From an uncultured Oscillospiraceae bacterium (GTDB taxonomy: Bacteria > Bacillota > Clostridia > Oscillospirales > Oscillospiraceae), in NCBI GenBank assembly GCA_944387095.1, contig CALXDP010000016.1, forward strand, positions 1-45,523: a stretch of 45,523 nt of DNA, written 5' to 3'. Position 1 is the stretch's first letter. Every line of letters begins with the position of its first letter. The position numbers and the translations under genes are program-made. Under the pieces are notes generated by a model that saw only the letters and a list, made by a program, of their open reading frames with translations, was not told the origin of the DNA and ran no database searches. Below are positions 31,896-40,028 of this stretch, one piece after another.

Positions 31896-33725
31896 TTACT
31901 CCACCGTCACGCTCTTGGCCAGATTCCTGGGCTTATCAATGTCGCAGCCGCGCATCAGGGCCACATAATAGGCAAACAGCTGCAGCGGTACCACCCCCAG
32001 GGAGGGCAGCAGCATGGGGTGCGTTTCCGGGATGGTGATAAGGCCATTGGCGACCTTCCCCATCTCTTCCCGGTGTGGTTCGGTGGTGAGGGCCAACACA
32101 TCCGCCCCCCGGCTCTTCACCTCCACCACGTTGCTCATGGCCTTTTCAAACAGGCCGCTATAGGTTGCCAGAGCCACCACCAGCGTCCCCGTCTCAATGA
32201 GAGAGATCGTACCGTGCTTTAGTTCTCCAGAGGCATAGGCCTCAGAGTGGATATAGGAGATCTCTTTCAGCTTCAGGGAGCCCTCCAGGCCCAGGGCGTA
32301 GTCCAGATTCCGTCCAATATAGAATACCGAGTTGTGGTTGAAATACTGGGAGGCGTAGTACTGGATGTCCTCCCGATTTTCCAGCACCTGCTCCATCTTT
32401 ACCGGCAGGAGTAGCATTTCCTGCACAATCTGGTCATAGGCTTCCTTTTCCATAGTCCCCAGCCGCTGGGCAAAATACAGCCCCAGCAGATCCAGCACAG
32501 CCAGCTGGGTGGAGTAAGCCTTGGTGGTGGCTACGGCAATCTCCGGCCCCGCCCAGGTGTACAGTACCACGTCCGATTCCCGGGCGATGGACGAGCCCAC
32601 CACATTGACAATGGACAGGATTTTCCCCCCCAGCCGCTTGGCCTCCCGCAGGGCGGCCATGGTGTCCAGGGTCTCCCCGGACTGGCTGATCACAATCACC
32701 AGAGTGTGCCCGTCCACAATGGGCTCCCGGTAGCGAAACTCCGAGGCCAGTGCCACTTCCACCGGCAGGCGCAGGATTCGCTCCAGGTTATATTTCCCCA
32801 CCATGCCCACATGGTAGGAGGAGCCGCAGGCCACGATGTAGATCTTCCGGATCTCCCGGATATATTCATCGGACAGTTCCAAGTCCTCCAGGTACACCTG
32901 TCCGTCCTTGATCCGGGGGAAGATGGCCCGGCGCAAAGCCTCAGGCTGCTCCATGATCTCCTTGAACATGAAATGCTCATAGCCGCCTTTTTCCGCCGCG
33001 TCGATCTCCCAGTCCACATGGGAGACCTCCTTTTCCACCGGCTGGAGAAAGTGGTTGTAGCACTCAATGCCCTCCCGGGTGAGCACCGCCACCTCGCCGT
33101 CGTCCATGTAGATGACTTCCCGAGTGTGCCGGAGAATGGCGGTGACGTCAGAGGCCAAAAAGTTCTCGCCCTCCCCCACGCCCAAAATCAGAGGGCTGTC
33201 CCGGCGTACGGCAATGAGCTGATCCGGGGTGTCGGCGCACAAAATGCCCAAAGAATAAGCGCCTTCGATCCGGTGGAGTACCCGGCCCACCGCCTGGAGT
33301 AGGTCGCCGTCATAGAAGTACTCAATGAGTTGGGCCACCACCTCGGTATCCGTATCTGACGCAAATGGCACGCCCTGGCTGACCAGAAACTCCTTCAAAG
33401 CCGAATAGTTCTCAATGATGCCGTTATGTACCACCGCGATCTTGCCGCTGCGGCTGACCTGGGGGTGGGCATTGATGTCTGACGGGGCGCCGTGGGTGGC
33501 CCACCGGGTGTGGCCGATGCCCACCTGCCCGTGGATGGCAGCGCCCCTCTGAAGCATATCAGAGAGCACTTGGAGACGGCCCTTGGCCTTTGCCACCTTC
33601 AAAATCCCGTCGCTGTATACAGCCACACCGGCGGAGTCATACCCCCGGTATTCCAGCCGGGCCAGCCCATCCAGCAGAATGGGCGTGGCCTGCTGCGCTC
33701 CAATGTATCCTACAATTCCGCACAT
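31896..33725 (-). CDS. glmS: Glutamine--fructose-6-phosphate aminotransferase (isomerising)
   Basis: GlmS makes glucosamine-6-phosphate for peptidoglycan precursors. The 609-residue product has an N-terminal glutaminase domain with the nucleophile Cys2 (MCGIVGYIGAQQATPILLDG, residues 1-20; RYAT-like HTRWATHGAPSD near 73) and two SIS sugar-phosphate domains (ACGSSYHVGMVGKYNLER near 300; VISQSGETLDTMAALREAKR near 346), ending DKPRNLAKSVTVE as usual. The ATG at 33725 has GGAGGGAAAAAT upstream; a longer ORF to 33824 is an artefact overlapping hprK. Only 34 bases separate it from hprK, so no glmS ribozyme lies in front of it and the two are probably co-transcribed. Confidence 0.97.
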   Translation of the reverse strand: MCGIVGYIGAQQATPILLDGLARLEYRGYDSAGVAVYSDGILKVAKAKGRLQVLSDMLQRGAAIHGQVGIGHTRWATHGAPSDINAHPQVSRSGKIAVVHNGIIENYSALKEFLVSQGVPFASDTDTEVVAQLIEYFYDGDLLQAVGRVLHRIEGAYSLGILCADTPDQLIAVRRDSPLILGVGEGENFLASDVTAILRHTREVIYMDDGEVAVLTREGIECYNHFLQPVEKEVSHVDWEIDAAEKGGYEHFMFKEIMEQPEALRRAIFPRIKDGQVYLEDLELSDEYIREIRKIYIVACGSSYHVGMVGKYNLERILRLPVEVALASEFRYREPIVDGHTLVIVISQSGETLDTMAALREAKRLGGKILSIVNVVGSSIARESDVVLYTWAGPEIAVATTKAYSTQLAVLDLLGLYFAQRLGTMEKEAYDQIVQEMLLLPVKMEQVLENREDIQYYASQYFNHNSVFYIGRNLDYALGLEGSLKLKEISYIHSEAYASGELKHGTISLIETGTLVVALATYSGLFEKAMSNVVEVKSRGADVLALTTEPHREEMGKVANGLITIPETHPMLLPSLGVVPLQLFAYYVALMRGCDIDKPRNLAKSVTVE

Positions 33726-33759
33726 ATTTTTCCCTCCGGGGTTCCGTTTCCCGCTCCGG

Positions 33760-34719
33760 TCAGATCTGGTTTTGTTCTTTGGCCGCAGTCTCGCGCTGGA
33801 TATGCTGGTCCACCTGATGGGCAAACTCCAGCGCGGCGTTGTGCCCCATCTTCTTGTTCCGGTTGTTCATGGCGGCCACCTCGATGATCACTGCCAGGTT
33901 CCGCCCGGGTTTCACCGGGATCGTCAAGGTGGGAATCTCCACATCCAGAATGGGCGTAAAGAATTCGTCCGCCCCCAGACGGTCATAGATGGCCCCGTCC
34001 TTCCAGACCTCCAGATTGATCAGCAGGTCCACCGTGGAGTCAAATTTTACCGCGGACATACCAAACAGCCGGCGCACGTCCACCACACCGATGCCCCGCA
34101 GCTCGATATAGTGGCGGATCAGCTCAGGAGCGGTACCAAACAGCCGGTTGTTTAGGCCCCGGCGGATCTCCACCGCGTCATCGGCAATGAGCCGGTGGCC
34201 CCGCTTGACCAGCTCGATGGCTGTCTCGCTCTTGCCCACGCCGGACTCGCCCATGAGCAGCACCCCCTCGCCATACACCTCCACTAACACGCCATGGCGG
34301 GTGATGGTGGGAGAAAGGGCCATGCGCAGATAGGCGATGAGGGTACTCATGATGTTTGCGGTGTTCTCCTTGGTGCGCAACAGCACCCGGTTGTGCTTCT
34401 TCGCCATCTCCGTCAGCTCGGGGAAGGGCTCCAGATTGCGGGCCAGGATGAGGGCAGGCACGTGGTAGCTCAGCAGCATGTCAAACCGGTGTCTGCGCTC
34501 CTCCGAGGTCAACCGCTCCAGATAGGAGGTTTCCACCAGGCCGATCATCTGAATGCGTTTCTCGTCAAAGTAGTCAAAGAAGCCGGTCAGCTGCATGCCC
34601 GGGCGGTTTACATCCTCCGTGGTGATCTCCCGCTCCCGATAGCCCTCTGGCCCAAATAGAACCTCAAACTTGAAATTGTCAATGATCGTGCCAAGACGGA
34701 TACCCGGTGCAGACAGCAT
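33760..34719 (-). CDS. hprK: HPr kinase/phosphorylase
   Basis: HprK phosphorylates and dephosphorylates Ser46 of HPr, setting carbon catabolite control in low-GC Gram-positives. The 319-residue length is normal. N-terminal domain 1-130; Walker A LMGESGVGKSETAIELVKRG near 153; the DDAVEIRRG segment near 180; and the HPrK signature ELRGIGVVDVRRLFGMSAV near 209 that binds HPr. The C-terminus is NRNKKMGHNAALEFAHQVD. It heads hprK-glmS on the minus strand. Likely promoter: extended -10 at 34761-34769. Confidence 0.97.
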   Translation of the reverse strand: MLSAPGIRLGTIIDNFKFEVLFGPEGYREREITTEDVNRPGMQLTGFFDYFDEKRIQMIGLVETSYLERLTSEERRHRFDMLLSYHVPALILARNLEPFPELTEMAKKHNRVLLRTKENTANIMSTLIAYLRMALSPTITRHGVLVEVYGEGVLLMGESGVGKSETAIELVKRGHRLIADDAVEIRRGLNNRLFGTAPELIRHYIELRGIGVVDVRRLFGMSAVKFDSTVDLLINLEVWKDGAIYDRLGADEFFTPILDVEIPTLTIPVKPGRNLAVIIEVAAMNNRNKKMGHNAALEFAHQVDQHIQRETAAKEQNQI

Positions 34720-34760
34720 GACCTCTCCTCCATTCTATGTGCAAAACTGAAATCTTGATT

Positions 34761-34769
34761 ATTGTACCA
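34761..34769 (-). promoter_or_regulatory. Extended -10 promoter of hprK-glmS
   Basis: The minus strand reads TGGTACAAT. The -35 region is only a T-tract. The start would be near 34754, 35 bases before the hprK ATG. Confidence 0.45.
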
Positions 34770-34813
34770 CAGATCCCCCCGGAAAAAAATAGCTGTTTGC
34801 TGAAATTTCGGGC

Positions 34814-34842
34814 TTGATTTTTCGGCAAACATCTGCTAAGAT
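34814..34842 (+). promoter_or_regulatory. Predicted promoter of rpmB
   Basis: TTGATT (34814-34819), 17 bases, TAAGAT (34837-34842), with TGC before the -10. The leader is about 45 bases. Confidence 0.65.
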
Positions 34843-34893
34843 AACCTAGTTATTGTATGAATACAAATCCAAGCAGCAAGGAGGTTTGTCAAT

Positions 34894-35082
34894 ATGGCCA
34901 AATGTGAGTTCTGCGGCAAGGGCGTCAATTTCGGCATTCAGGTTTCCCACTCCCACCGCCGCTCCAACCGCCCCTGGAAGCCCAACGTCAAGCGCGTGAA
35001 GGCTGTGGTGGACGGCACTCCCAAGCACGTTTATGTGTGTACCCGCTGCCTCCGCTCCGGCAAGGTTACCCGCGCCGTGTAA
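34894..35082 (+). CDS. rpmB: 50S ribosomal protein L28
   Basis: L28 is a small 50S subunit protein. The 62-residue sequence starts MAKCEFCGKGVNFGIQVSHS and contains HRRSNRPWKPNVKRVKAVVD, both diagnostic. It is the zinc-binding (C+) form, with CxxC pairs at 4-7 (CEFC) and near 50-53 (CTRC). AAGGAGG precedes the ATG. It is monocistronic between its own promoter and terminator. Confidence 0.97.
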   Translation: MAKCEFCGKGVNFGIQVSHSHRRSNRPWKPNVKRVKAVVDGTPKHVYVCTRCLRSGKVTRAV

Positions 35083-35102
35083 TTTGGATTCCGAAAAATA
35101 TG

Positions 35103-35149
35103 AAACGCCCTCTGCGGTGGGAGTTCCCCTCCTGCCAGAGGGCGTTTTC
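35103..35149 (+). terminator. Terminator after rpmB
   Basis: AAACGCCCTCTG and CAGAGGGCGTTT form a 12-bp stem around a 21-base partly paired loop, followed by TCTTTT. Confidence 0.85.
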
Positions 35150-35223
35150 TTTTGATCTGACCCGGCCGCGCCCGCCGGGCACCTGGTTTCGCCATAAAAT
35201 ACCGTTTTGTCTGGGGGCTTTCC

Positions 35224-35733
35224 ATGCAATACATCAGCGATTATTCCTCCCCCCTGGGGAAAATCCTTCTGTCCAGCGATGGCTCTGCCCTGACAGGGCT
35301 GTGGTTTCCGGGTCAGAGGTATGCCCAGCGCCTGCTGCGCCCGGAGGCGCGGGAGGGAGTACTGCCCATCTTCACCCAGGCTCATACCTGGCTCACAGCC
35401 TACTTCCAGGGAAAAGACCCCGGCCCCATCCCCCTTCTGCATCCGGAGGGCACCCCCTTTCAGCAGGATGTGTGGCGGTTGCTCCTGCGCATCCCCTATG
35501 GCCGCACTACCACATACAAGGCCCTGGCTGCCCAGCTGGCCAGACAGCGGGGGCTGCAGTCCATGTCCGCACAGGCGGTGGGCAGAGCTGTGGGGCGCAA
35601 TCCCATCTCCATTTTGATCCCCTGCCACCGGGTGATCGGCTCCGACGGCAGCCTCACCGGCTATGCCGGGGGGCTGGAGCGAAAACGCGCCCTGCTGGAT
35701 CTGGAGGGCATTCCCTCCGCTGCTCCGGTCTGA
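35224..35733 (+). CDS. ogt: Methylated-DNA--protein-cysteine methyltransferase (Ogt/AGT type)
   Basis: A suicide DNA-repair enzyme that takes O6-methyl from guanine onto its own cysteine. The 169-residue product has the AGT active site ISILIPCHRVIGSDGSLTGY near residue 128 (Cys in PCHRV), the recognition helix region TTTYKALAAQLA near 97 and AVGRAVGRNP (near 117). The N-terminal domain is shorter than in Ada-type enzymes, as for Ogt. The region between the rpmB terminator and this start is short, with no clear promoter. Confidence 0.94.
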   Translation: MQYISDYSSPLGKILLSSDGSALTGLWFPGQRYAQRLLRPEAREGVLPIFTQAHTWLTAYFQGKDPGPIPLLHPEGTPFQQDVWRLLLRIPYGRTTTYKALAAQLARQRGLQSMSAQAVGRAVGRNPISILIPCHRVIGSDGSLTGYAGGLERKRALLDLEGIPSAAPV

Positions 35734-35774
35734 GTTCCTATGGAGTCAAAAACTTGCCTGCCGGGCCGATGGAA

Positions 35775-35811
35775 AGGCGCCGGGACGTTCTGCAAAGACG
35801 TCCCGGCGCCT
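35775..35811. terminator. Terminator between convergent ogt and gpsA
   Basis: AGGCGCCGGGACGT and its exact complement form a 14-bp stem with loop of nine; TCTTT follows on the plus strand and TTTCC on the minus strand. Confidence 0.8.
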
Positions 35812-35838
35812 CTTTATGTTTGGTCTGCGGTTGGCCGC

Positions 35839-36849
35839 TCAGAGCCAGGACTCCTCTGGCTCCTGCTCATCCCTGGCCTGACGGGCCATCAGGCGGTGGA
35901 GTACCTCCCGCGGGTCCTTCCCTTCATACAGCACCTCATAGGCTCCAAAGGTAATAGGCATCTCCACACCGGCCTTGTCCGCCAGCTCCTTGGCGCTGGC
36001 GGCGGCATAGTAGCCCTCCACCACCGCACCGCCCAGCTCCTTCATGGCCTGCCCGATGCTCTTTCCCTGCCCCACCAGAATGCCCGCCCGGCGGTTGCGG
36101 GAGTGCATGGAGGTACAGGTGACGATCAGATCGCCCACCCCGGCCAGGCCGGCGAAGGTTTCCTTCCGGGCGCCCATAGCCACCCCCAGCCGGGCGATCT
36201 CCGTCAGCCCCCGGGTCATGAGCATGGCCTTGGTATTATCCCCGTAGCCCATGCCGTCGCAGCAGCCCGCACACAGGGCGATGATATTCTTCATGGCCGC
36301 GCCGATTTCCACCCCTACAATGTCCGGAGAGGTGTAGATGCGCAGACGCTGGTTCATGAACAGCTCCTGGACTAGCAGCGCGGCCTGGCGATTCTCCGAG
36401 GCCACCACTACAGCGGTGGGCAGGCGCCGCCCCACCTCTTCCGCATGGGATGGCCCGGACAGCACCACCACGGGACATTTCCCACCCAGCTCCTGCTCCA
36501 CCACCTGGTGCAGCAACAGAGAGGTGCCCTTCTCAATGCCCTTGGAGGCTAGCACCACCGGGGTGCCCGCATCGGCCAACAACCCAACTTTGCGGGCCGT
36601 CTCCCGGACGGCAAAGGACGGCGTGACAAGCACGATCACCTGGCAGTCTTTGACACAGGCCAGATCCGTGGTCAATTCCAGCTGCTCCGGCAGGGACACC
36701 CCCTGGAGCATGGGGTTTTCCCGGTGCTGGCGCAGCACATCGCTCTCCTCCTGGGTATGGCTCCACAGGGTCACCTCGTGTCCATTTTCCAGCAAGACCA
36801 AGGCCAACGCGGTGCCCCAGGCCCCGCTTCCGATCACCGCCGCTCTCAT
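35839..36849 (-). CDS. gpsA: Glycerol-3-phosphate dehydrogenase [NAD(P)+]
   Basis: GpsA reduces dihydroxyacetone phosphate to sn-glycerol-3-phosphate, the acceptor for PlsY. The 336-residue product begins MRAAVIGSGAWGTALALVLL (Rossmann GxGxxG). It contains VLASKGIEKGTSL near 106, LSGPSHAEEVGRRLPTAVVV near 138, the catalytic-lysine region GAAMKNIIALCAGCCDGMGY near 186, and LAGVGDLIVTCTSMHSRNRR near 248. The ATG at 36849 has GAGGAGAAAAAGGC upstream and overlaps the plsY stop (ATGA). A much longer in-frame ORF back to 37371 runs across plsY in another frame and is an artefact. Its position after plsY makes biochemical sense. Confidence 0.96.
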   Translation of the reverse strand: MRAAVIGSGAWGTALALVLLENGHEVTLWSHTQEESDVLRQHRENPMLQGVSLPEQLELTTDLACVKDCQVIVLVTPSFAVRETARKVGLLADAGTPVVLASKGIEKGTSLLLHQVVEQELGGKCPVVVLSGPSHAEEVGRRLPTAVVVASENRQAALLVQELFMNQRLRIYTSPDIVGVEIGAAMKNIIALCAGCCDGMGYGDNTKAMLMTRGLTEIARLGVAMGARKETFAGLAGVGDLIVTCTSMHSRNRRAGILVGQGKSIGQAMKELGGAVVEGYYAAASAKELADKAGVEMPITFGAYEVLYEGKDPREVLHRLMARQARDEQEPEESWL

Positions 36850-37637
36850 GCCTTTTTCTCCTCTATCCCGGCGGGCTGTTCCGTTTCCTCCAGCCCCGCC
36901 TCTTGGGCGGGTTCCTCCCCAGGTGTCTCCTCCGGTTCCCCAGCGGTTTTCTCCGGTTCCGGCGCCGGCTGGGCGGCTTTTTTGTGCAGGGCAAACTTGG
37001 ATTCCGTCCCAGTCACCAGCCGCACGATATTCCCCCGGTGCTTCCACAAAATCAGCCCCCCGACCACAATGGCCAGCAGGGTAACCAGCGTATCCTGGTA
37101 AACGAACCCGGACACAAAGGGGAAGGACAGCCCCGCCCAGCAGGAGCCCAGAGACACGTACTTGGTGACCCCCGCCAGAATGAGGAAGCCGCCCCACACC
37201 ACCAGGGCCACCCGCCAGTCCATCATCAGGGCGATGGCGCCGCCGGACAGGATTCCCTTTCCACCCCGGAACTGGAAGGTGCAGGGGTACATGTGCCCCA
37301 GCAGGCAGAACAGCCCCGACCAGTACTTCCCCAGGGGCACCAGTGCCGGGGAGAGCATACCGGCGATCCATGCGGAAAACAGCACGGCGATCACCGCTTT
37401 GAGCACATCTGAGAGTATGACAGCCAGGGTGAGGGGCCCGCCGAAGGTGCGGTAAAAGTTGGTCAGGCCGGCGTTGCCGCTGCCGTGACTTCGCACGTCG
37501 TCCCGCAGGAGATAGCGGGAGACCACCACCGCGCCGTTGAAGCAGCCCAGGAAGTAGGACACCACCGCCGTACCCAGGGCGGCCAGAGCCAGCCAGCCGC
37601 CGGTGACCCCGGACTGCTGAATCATATGAGAGAGCAT
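36846..37637 (-). CDS. plsY: Acyl-phosphate:glycerol-3-phosphate acyltransferase with acidic C-terminal tail
   Basis: PlsY transfers an acyl group from acyl-phosphate to glycerol-3-phosphate to start phospholipid synthesis. Five or six membrane segments; motif 1 RSHGSGNAGLTNFYRTFG near residue 48, motif 2 GHMYPCTFQFRGGKGI near 113. The family usually ends near residue 200-215; here about 50 further residues form an acidic/Pro-rich tail (PAPEPEKTAGEPEETPGEEP), probably cytoplasmic and disordered. The ATG at 37637 follows AAGGAGGATTGAGCCC, which lies in the end of der. Its stop overlaps the gpsA start. Der-plsY-gpsA thus form one operon. Confidence 0.95.
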   Translation of the reverse strand: MLSHMIQQSGVTGGWLALAALGTAVVSYFLGCFNGAVVVSRYLLRDDVRSHGSGNAGLTNFYRTFGGPLTLAVILSDVLKAVIAVLFSAWIAGMLSPALVPLGKYWSGLFCLLGHMYPCTFQFRGGKGILSGGAIALMMDWRVALVVWGGFLILAGVTKYVSLGSCWAGLSFPFVSGFVYQDTLVTLLAIVVGGLILWKHRGNIVRLVTGTESKFALHKKAAQPAPEPEKTAGEPEETPGEEPAQEAGLEETEQPAGIEEKKA

Positions 37638-37641
37638 GGGC

Positions 37642-38970
37642 TCAATCCTCCTTGTCTCCCTTCTGCCGGATGGTGATGCGCACTGGGGTGCCCATCAGGC
37701 CGAAGGTATTCCGAATCTGATTTTCCAGGTATCGCTGGTAAGAGAAGTGAAACAGCTTGGCGTCGTTGCAGAAGATGACGAAGTGGGGCGGCTTGACGCC
37801 GATCTGGGTCATATAGTAGATTTTCAGCCGGCGGCCCTTGTCTGTGGGAGGCTGCACCCGGGTCTGGGCGTCGGCCAACACCGAGTTGAGCACCCCGGTG
37901 GGGATGCGCATGGACGCCTGGTTGACCACGCTCTGGATGAGCTGGAACAGCTGGCCCACCCGCTGGCCCGTCAGGGCGGAGATGAAGTGGATGGGGGCGT
38001 AGGTCATATAGCTGAGATCCCGGCGCACATCCTCCTCCACACGCTTCATGGTCTTGTCGTCCTTCTCCACCGCGTCCCACTTATTGACCACAATGATGCA
38101 GGCCTTGCCCGCCTCATGGGCCAGCCCCGCCACCTTGGTATCCTGTTCCGTGACCCCTTCGTTGGCGTCGATCATAATGAGGCACACGTCGCTTCGCTCA
38201 ATGGCCATGGTGGCCCGGAGCACGGAAAACTTCTCGATGCGGTCGTCCACTTTGGACTTGCGGCGCATTCCGGCGGTGTCGATGATCAGGTATTTCCCCG
38301 TCTCGTTTTCAAAATAGCTATCCACTGCGTCCCGGGTGGTGCCCGCCACATTGGACACGATCACCCGTTCCTGTCCCAGGATCCGATTGACCAGGGAGGA
38401 CTTGCCCACATTGGGCTTTCCAATAATGGCCACCTTGATTATGTCATCCTCCGGCTCTTCCTCTTCCTCCGGGGGAAAGTACTGAAAACAGGCGTCCAGC
38501 AGGTCGCCGGTACCATGGCCGTGGACGGCGGACACGGGATAGGGGTCCCCCAGGCCCAGGTTGTAAAACTCGTAGATGTCCGGGTCGGTGGGCCCGGTGG
38601 CGTCCATCTTGTTCACCGCCAACACCACCGGCTTTCCAGAGCGCTGGAGCATCCCGGCCACCTCCTGGTCGGCGGCAGTCATACCGGTGCGGATATCGCA
38701 TACAAAGACGATCACCGTGGCGGAGAAAATAGCAATCTCCGCCTGCTCCCGCATAAAGGCCAGGATCTGGTCGTCGGTGCCCGGCTCGATGCCGCCGGTG
38801 TCCACCAGGTCGAACACCCGGCCCCGCCACTCCGCCTCGGCATACAGACGGTCCCGGGTCACCCCGGGGGTATCCTCCACAATGGACAGGCGCTTGCCGG
38901 CCAGTTTATTAAAGAGCATGGACTTTCCCACATTGGGCCGTCCAACAATGGCTACCAGGGGTCTGGGCAT
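37642..38970 (-). CDS. der: GTPase Der (EngA), 50S ribosome assembly
   Basis: Der is a double-GTPase that matures the 50S subunit. The 442-residue product begins MPRPLVAIVGRPNVGKSMLF, with a second G1 motif KVAIIGKPNVGKSSLVNRIL near 180. Both G domains show the DTPGVTRD/DTAGMRRKS switch region and NKMD/NKWD base recognition, and a KH-like C-terminal domain follows from about 355. The ATG at 38970 has TTGGAGG seven bases upstream; the ORF extension to 39012 runs into the promoter region. Only four bases separate its stop from plsY, whose ribosome site lies inside the end of der. Confidence 0.96.
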   Translation of the reverse strand: MPRPLVAIVGRPNVGKSMLFNKLAGKRLSIVEDTPGVTRDRLYAEAEWRGRVFDLVDTGGIEPGTDDQILAFMREQAEIAIFSATVIVFVCDIRTGMTAADQEVAGMLQRSGKPVVLAVNKMDATGPTDPDIYEFYNLGLGDPYPVSAVHGHGTGDLLDACFQYFPPEEEEEPEDDIIKVAIIGKPNVGKSSLVNRILGQERVIVSNVAGTTRDAVDSYFENETGKYLIIDTAGMRRKSKVDDRIEKFSVLRATMAIERSDVCLIMIDANEGVTEQDTKVAGLAHEAGKACIIVVNKWDAVEKDDKTMKRVEEDVRRDLSYMTYAPIHFISALTGQRVGQLFQLIQSVVNQASMRIPTGVLNSVLADAQTRVQPPTDKGRRLKIYYMTQIGVKPPHFVIFCNDAKLFHFSYQRYLENQIRNTFGLMGTPVRITIRQKGDKED

Positions 38971-39014
38971 GGCGATACCTCCAATCGAAATCAGGCGCTG
39001 CCTGAGAAACATCC

Positions 39015-39031
39015 ATTATAAGAGTATAGCA
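39015..39031 (-). promoter_or_regulatory. Extended -10 promoter of der-plsY-gpsA
   Basis: The minus strand reads TGCTATACT (39031-39023), and a second -10-like TATAAT follows (39020-39015). No good -35. The distance to the der ATG is about 40 bases. Confidence 0.5.
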
Positions 39032-39063
39032 AATTGAAAAGAAAAAAGAAAGGGTTTCCCGCA

Positions 39064-39129
39064 GCGGGGCCAAGAGAAAAGGCCCCGCACATGCGGAAGC
39101 CCGCCGCAGAAGTTCTGCGGCGGGCCTTT
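39064..39129. terminator. Tandem hairpins between rpmF and der
   Basis: GCGGGGCC/GGCCCCGC (39064-39088) and GCCCGCCGCAGAA with its complement (39099-39125). They lie just after the rpmF stop on the minus strand. The second has CTTTT on the plus side; the minus side T-tract (TTTTC) lies in the first hairpin's loop. Confidence 0.65.
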
Positions 39130-39146
39130 TCATCCTTTCACAGCGC

Positions 39147-39332
39147 TCAGTTCTCAGCGGCGGCGGTGAGCTCGCGACCATTGTAGGTCATGCAGTTCTT
39201 ACACACGCGGTGAGGCAGCCGGACAGCACCGCACTTGGGGCAGGTGTTGACACTGGGCGTGTCCAGCTTCCACACGGCGCTACGGCGCTTGTTCCGGCGC
39301 TGTTTGGATACTTTACTCTTGGGGACGGCCAT
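39147..39332 (-). CDS. rpmF: 50S ribosomal protein L32
   Basis: The 61-residue product starts MAVPKSKVSKQRRNKRRSAV, the hallmark of bacterial L32, and carries the zinc-binding pairs CPKCG and CKNC (near residues 32-50). The ATG at 39332 follows GGAGGTGTCAAA. A longer in-frame ORF to 39482 overlaps the DUF177 gene and is not real. It follows the DUF177 gene by 44 bases, the conserved yceD-rpmF pairing. Confidence 0.97.
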   Translation of the reverse strand: MAVPKSKVSKQRRNKRRSAVWKLDTPSVNTCPKCGAVRLPHRVCKNCMTYNGRELTAAAEN

Positions 39333-39376
39333 TTTGACACCTCCTTGTCGGTCCATGTCCGGGACACAGCATTCCT

Positions 39377-39880
39377 TCAGTCCTCGCCCTCCAGCAGCTG
39401 GGCCAGCTTGGCCAGCCGGGGGTCTACCTCTTTCTTGCAGCGGCAGCTCTCCTCGTTCAGGTTGGCCCCGCAGCCGGGGCAAAGCCCCTTACAGTCTTCA
39501 GCGCAGAGGTTTTTTGTGTCCAAATTGAGGAGAAACACATCGCCCATCAGCTCATCCAGATCCAGCTGACCGTCCCGATCCACCAAGACGATGTCATCGC
39601 TCTCTCCGTTTTCCAGCTCCATGGCCAGCAGGGTCTCGTAATCCACCCGCTTCTCCCTGGTATAGGGCTTGGCGCAGCGGTCACAGATCAGGGAAAGCGT
39701 TCCGATCAAGCTGGCCTGGAGCAGTAAGGCCCCCGCCATATTCCGCACAATTCCCTCCACCGCGATGGGCTGGGGCGCGGGATGCGTCCCATTCCACTCC
39801 AGCTGGCTCAGATCCAACGAAAAGGCAAAGGGCAGCACCTGGCCGGGCTGGCTGGCGATACGCTTCAAATCCAGTTTCAT
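39377..39880 (-). CDS. DUF177 (YceD-like) protein
   Basis: A 167-residue soluble protein of the DUF177/YceD family, linked by conserved position and reported work to 23S rRNA/50S biogenesis; its mechanism is unsettled. Two pairs of cysteines are visible: ICDRCAKPY near residue 65 and CPGCGANLNEESCRCKK near 134, suggesting zinc binding. The ATG at 39880 has GCGAGGTG upstream. It precedes rpmF, in a common two-gene unit driven by the consensus promoter at 39911-39939. Confidence 0.9.
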   Translation of the reverse strand: MKLDLKRIASQPGQVLPFAFSLDLSQLEWNGTHPAPQPIAVEGIVRNMAGALLLQASLIGTLSLICDRCAKPYTREKRVDYETLLAMELENGESDDIVLVDRDGQLDLDELMGDVFLLNLDTKNLCAEDCKGLCPGCGANLNEESCRCKKEVDPRLAKLAQLLEGED

Positions 39881-39910
39881 GGGCACACCTCGCATAATGG
39901 CACGAATGGT

Positions 39911-39939
39911 ATTATACTAAATAGGGCTTGCATTGTCAA
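39911..39939 (-). promoter_or_regulatory. Perfect consensus sigma-A promoter of DUF177-rpmF
   Basis: The minus strand reads TTGACA (39939-39934), 17 bases, TATAAT (39916-39911). Transcription would begin near 39904, about 24 bases before the ATG. Confidence 0.85.
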
Positions 39940-40028
39940 ATACTTTCTTGCATTTTTCTCTCTTTTTTCCGGAGCGGAACTGTGATATGATGATGGAAAC
40001 AACCCCCACTGGACAGGAGGGCGTTCCT

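Noticed and set aside
33726-33759. Possible glmS ribozyme in front of glmS
   Set aside because: Only 34 bases separate hprK and glmS, far too short for the ribozyme.
36850-37371. N-terminal extension of gpsA
   Set aside because: It overlaps plsY in another frame; the GxGxxG Rossmann motif and ribosome site place the start at 36849.
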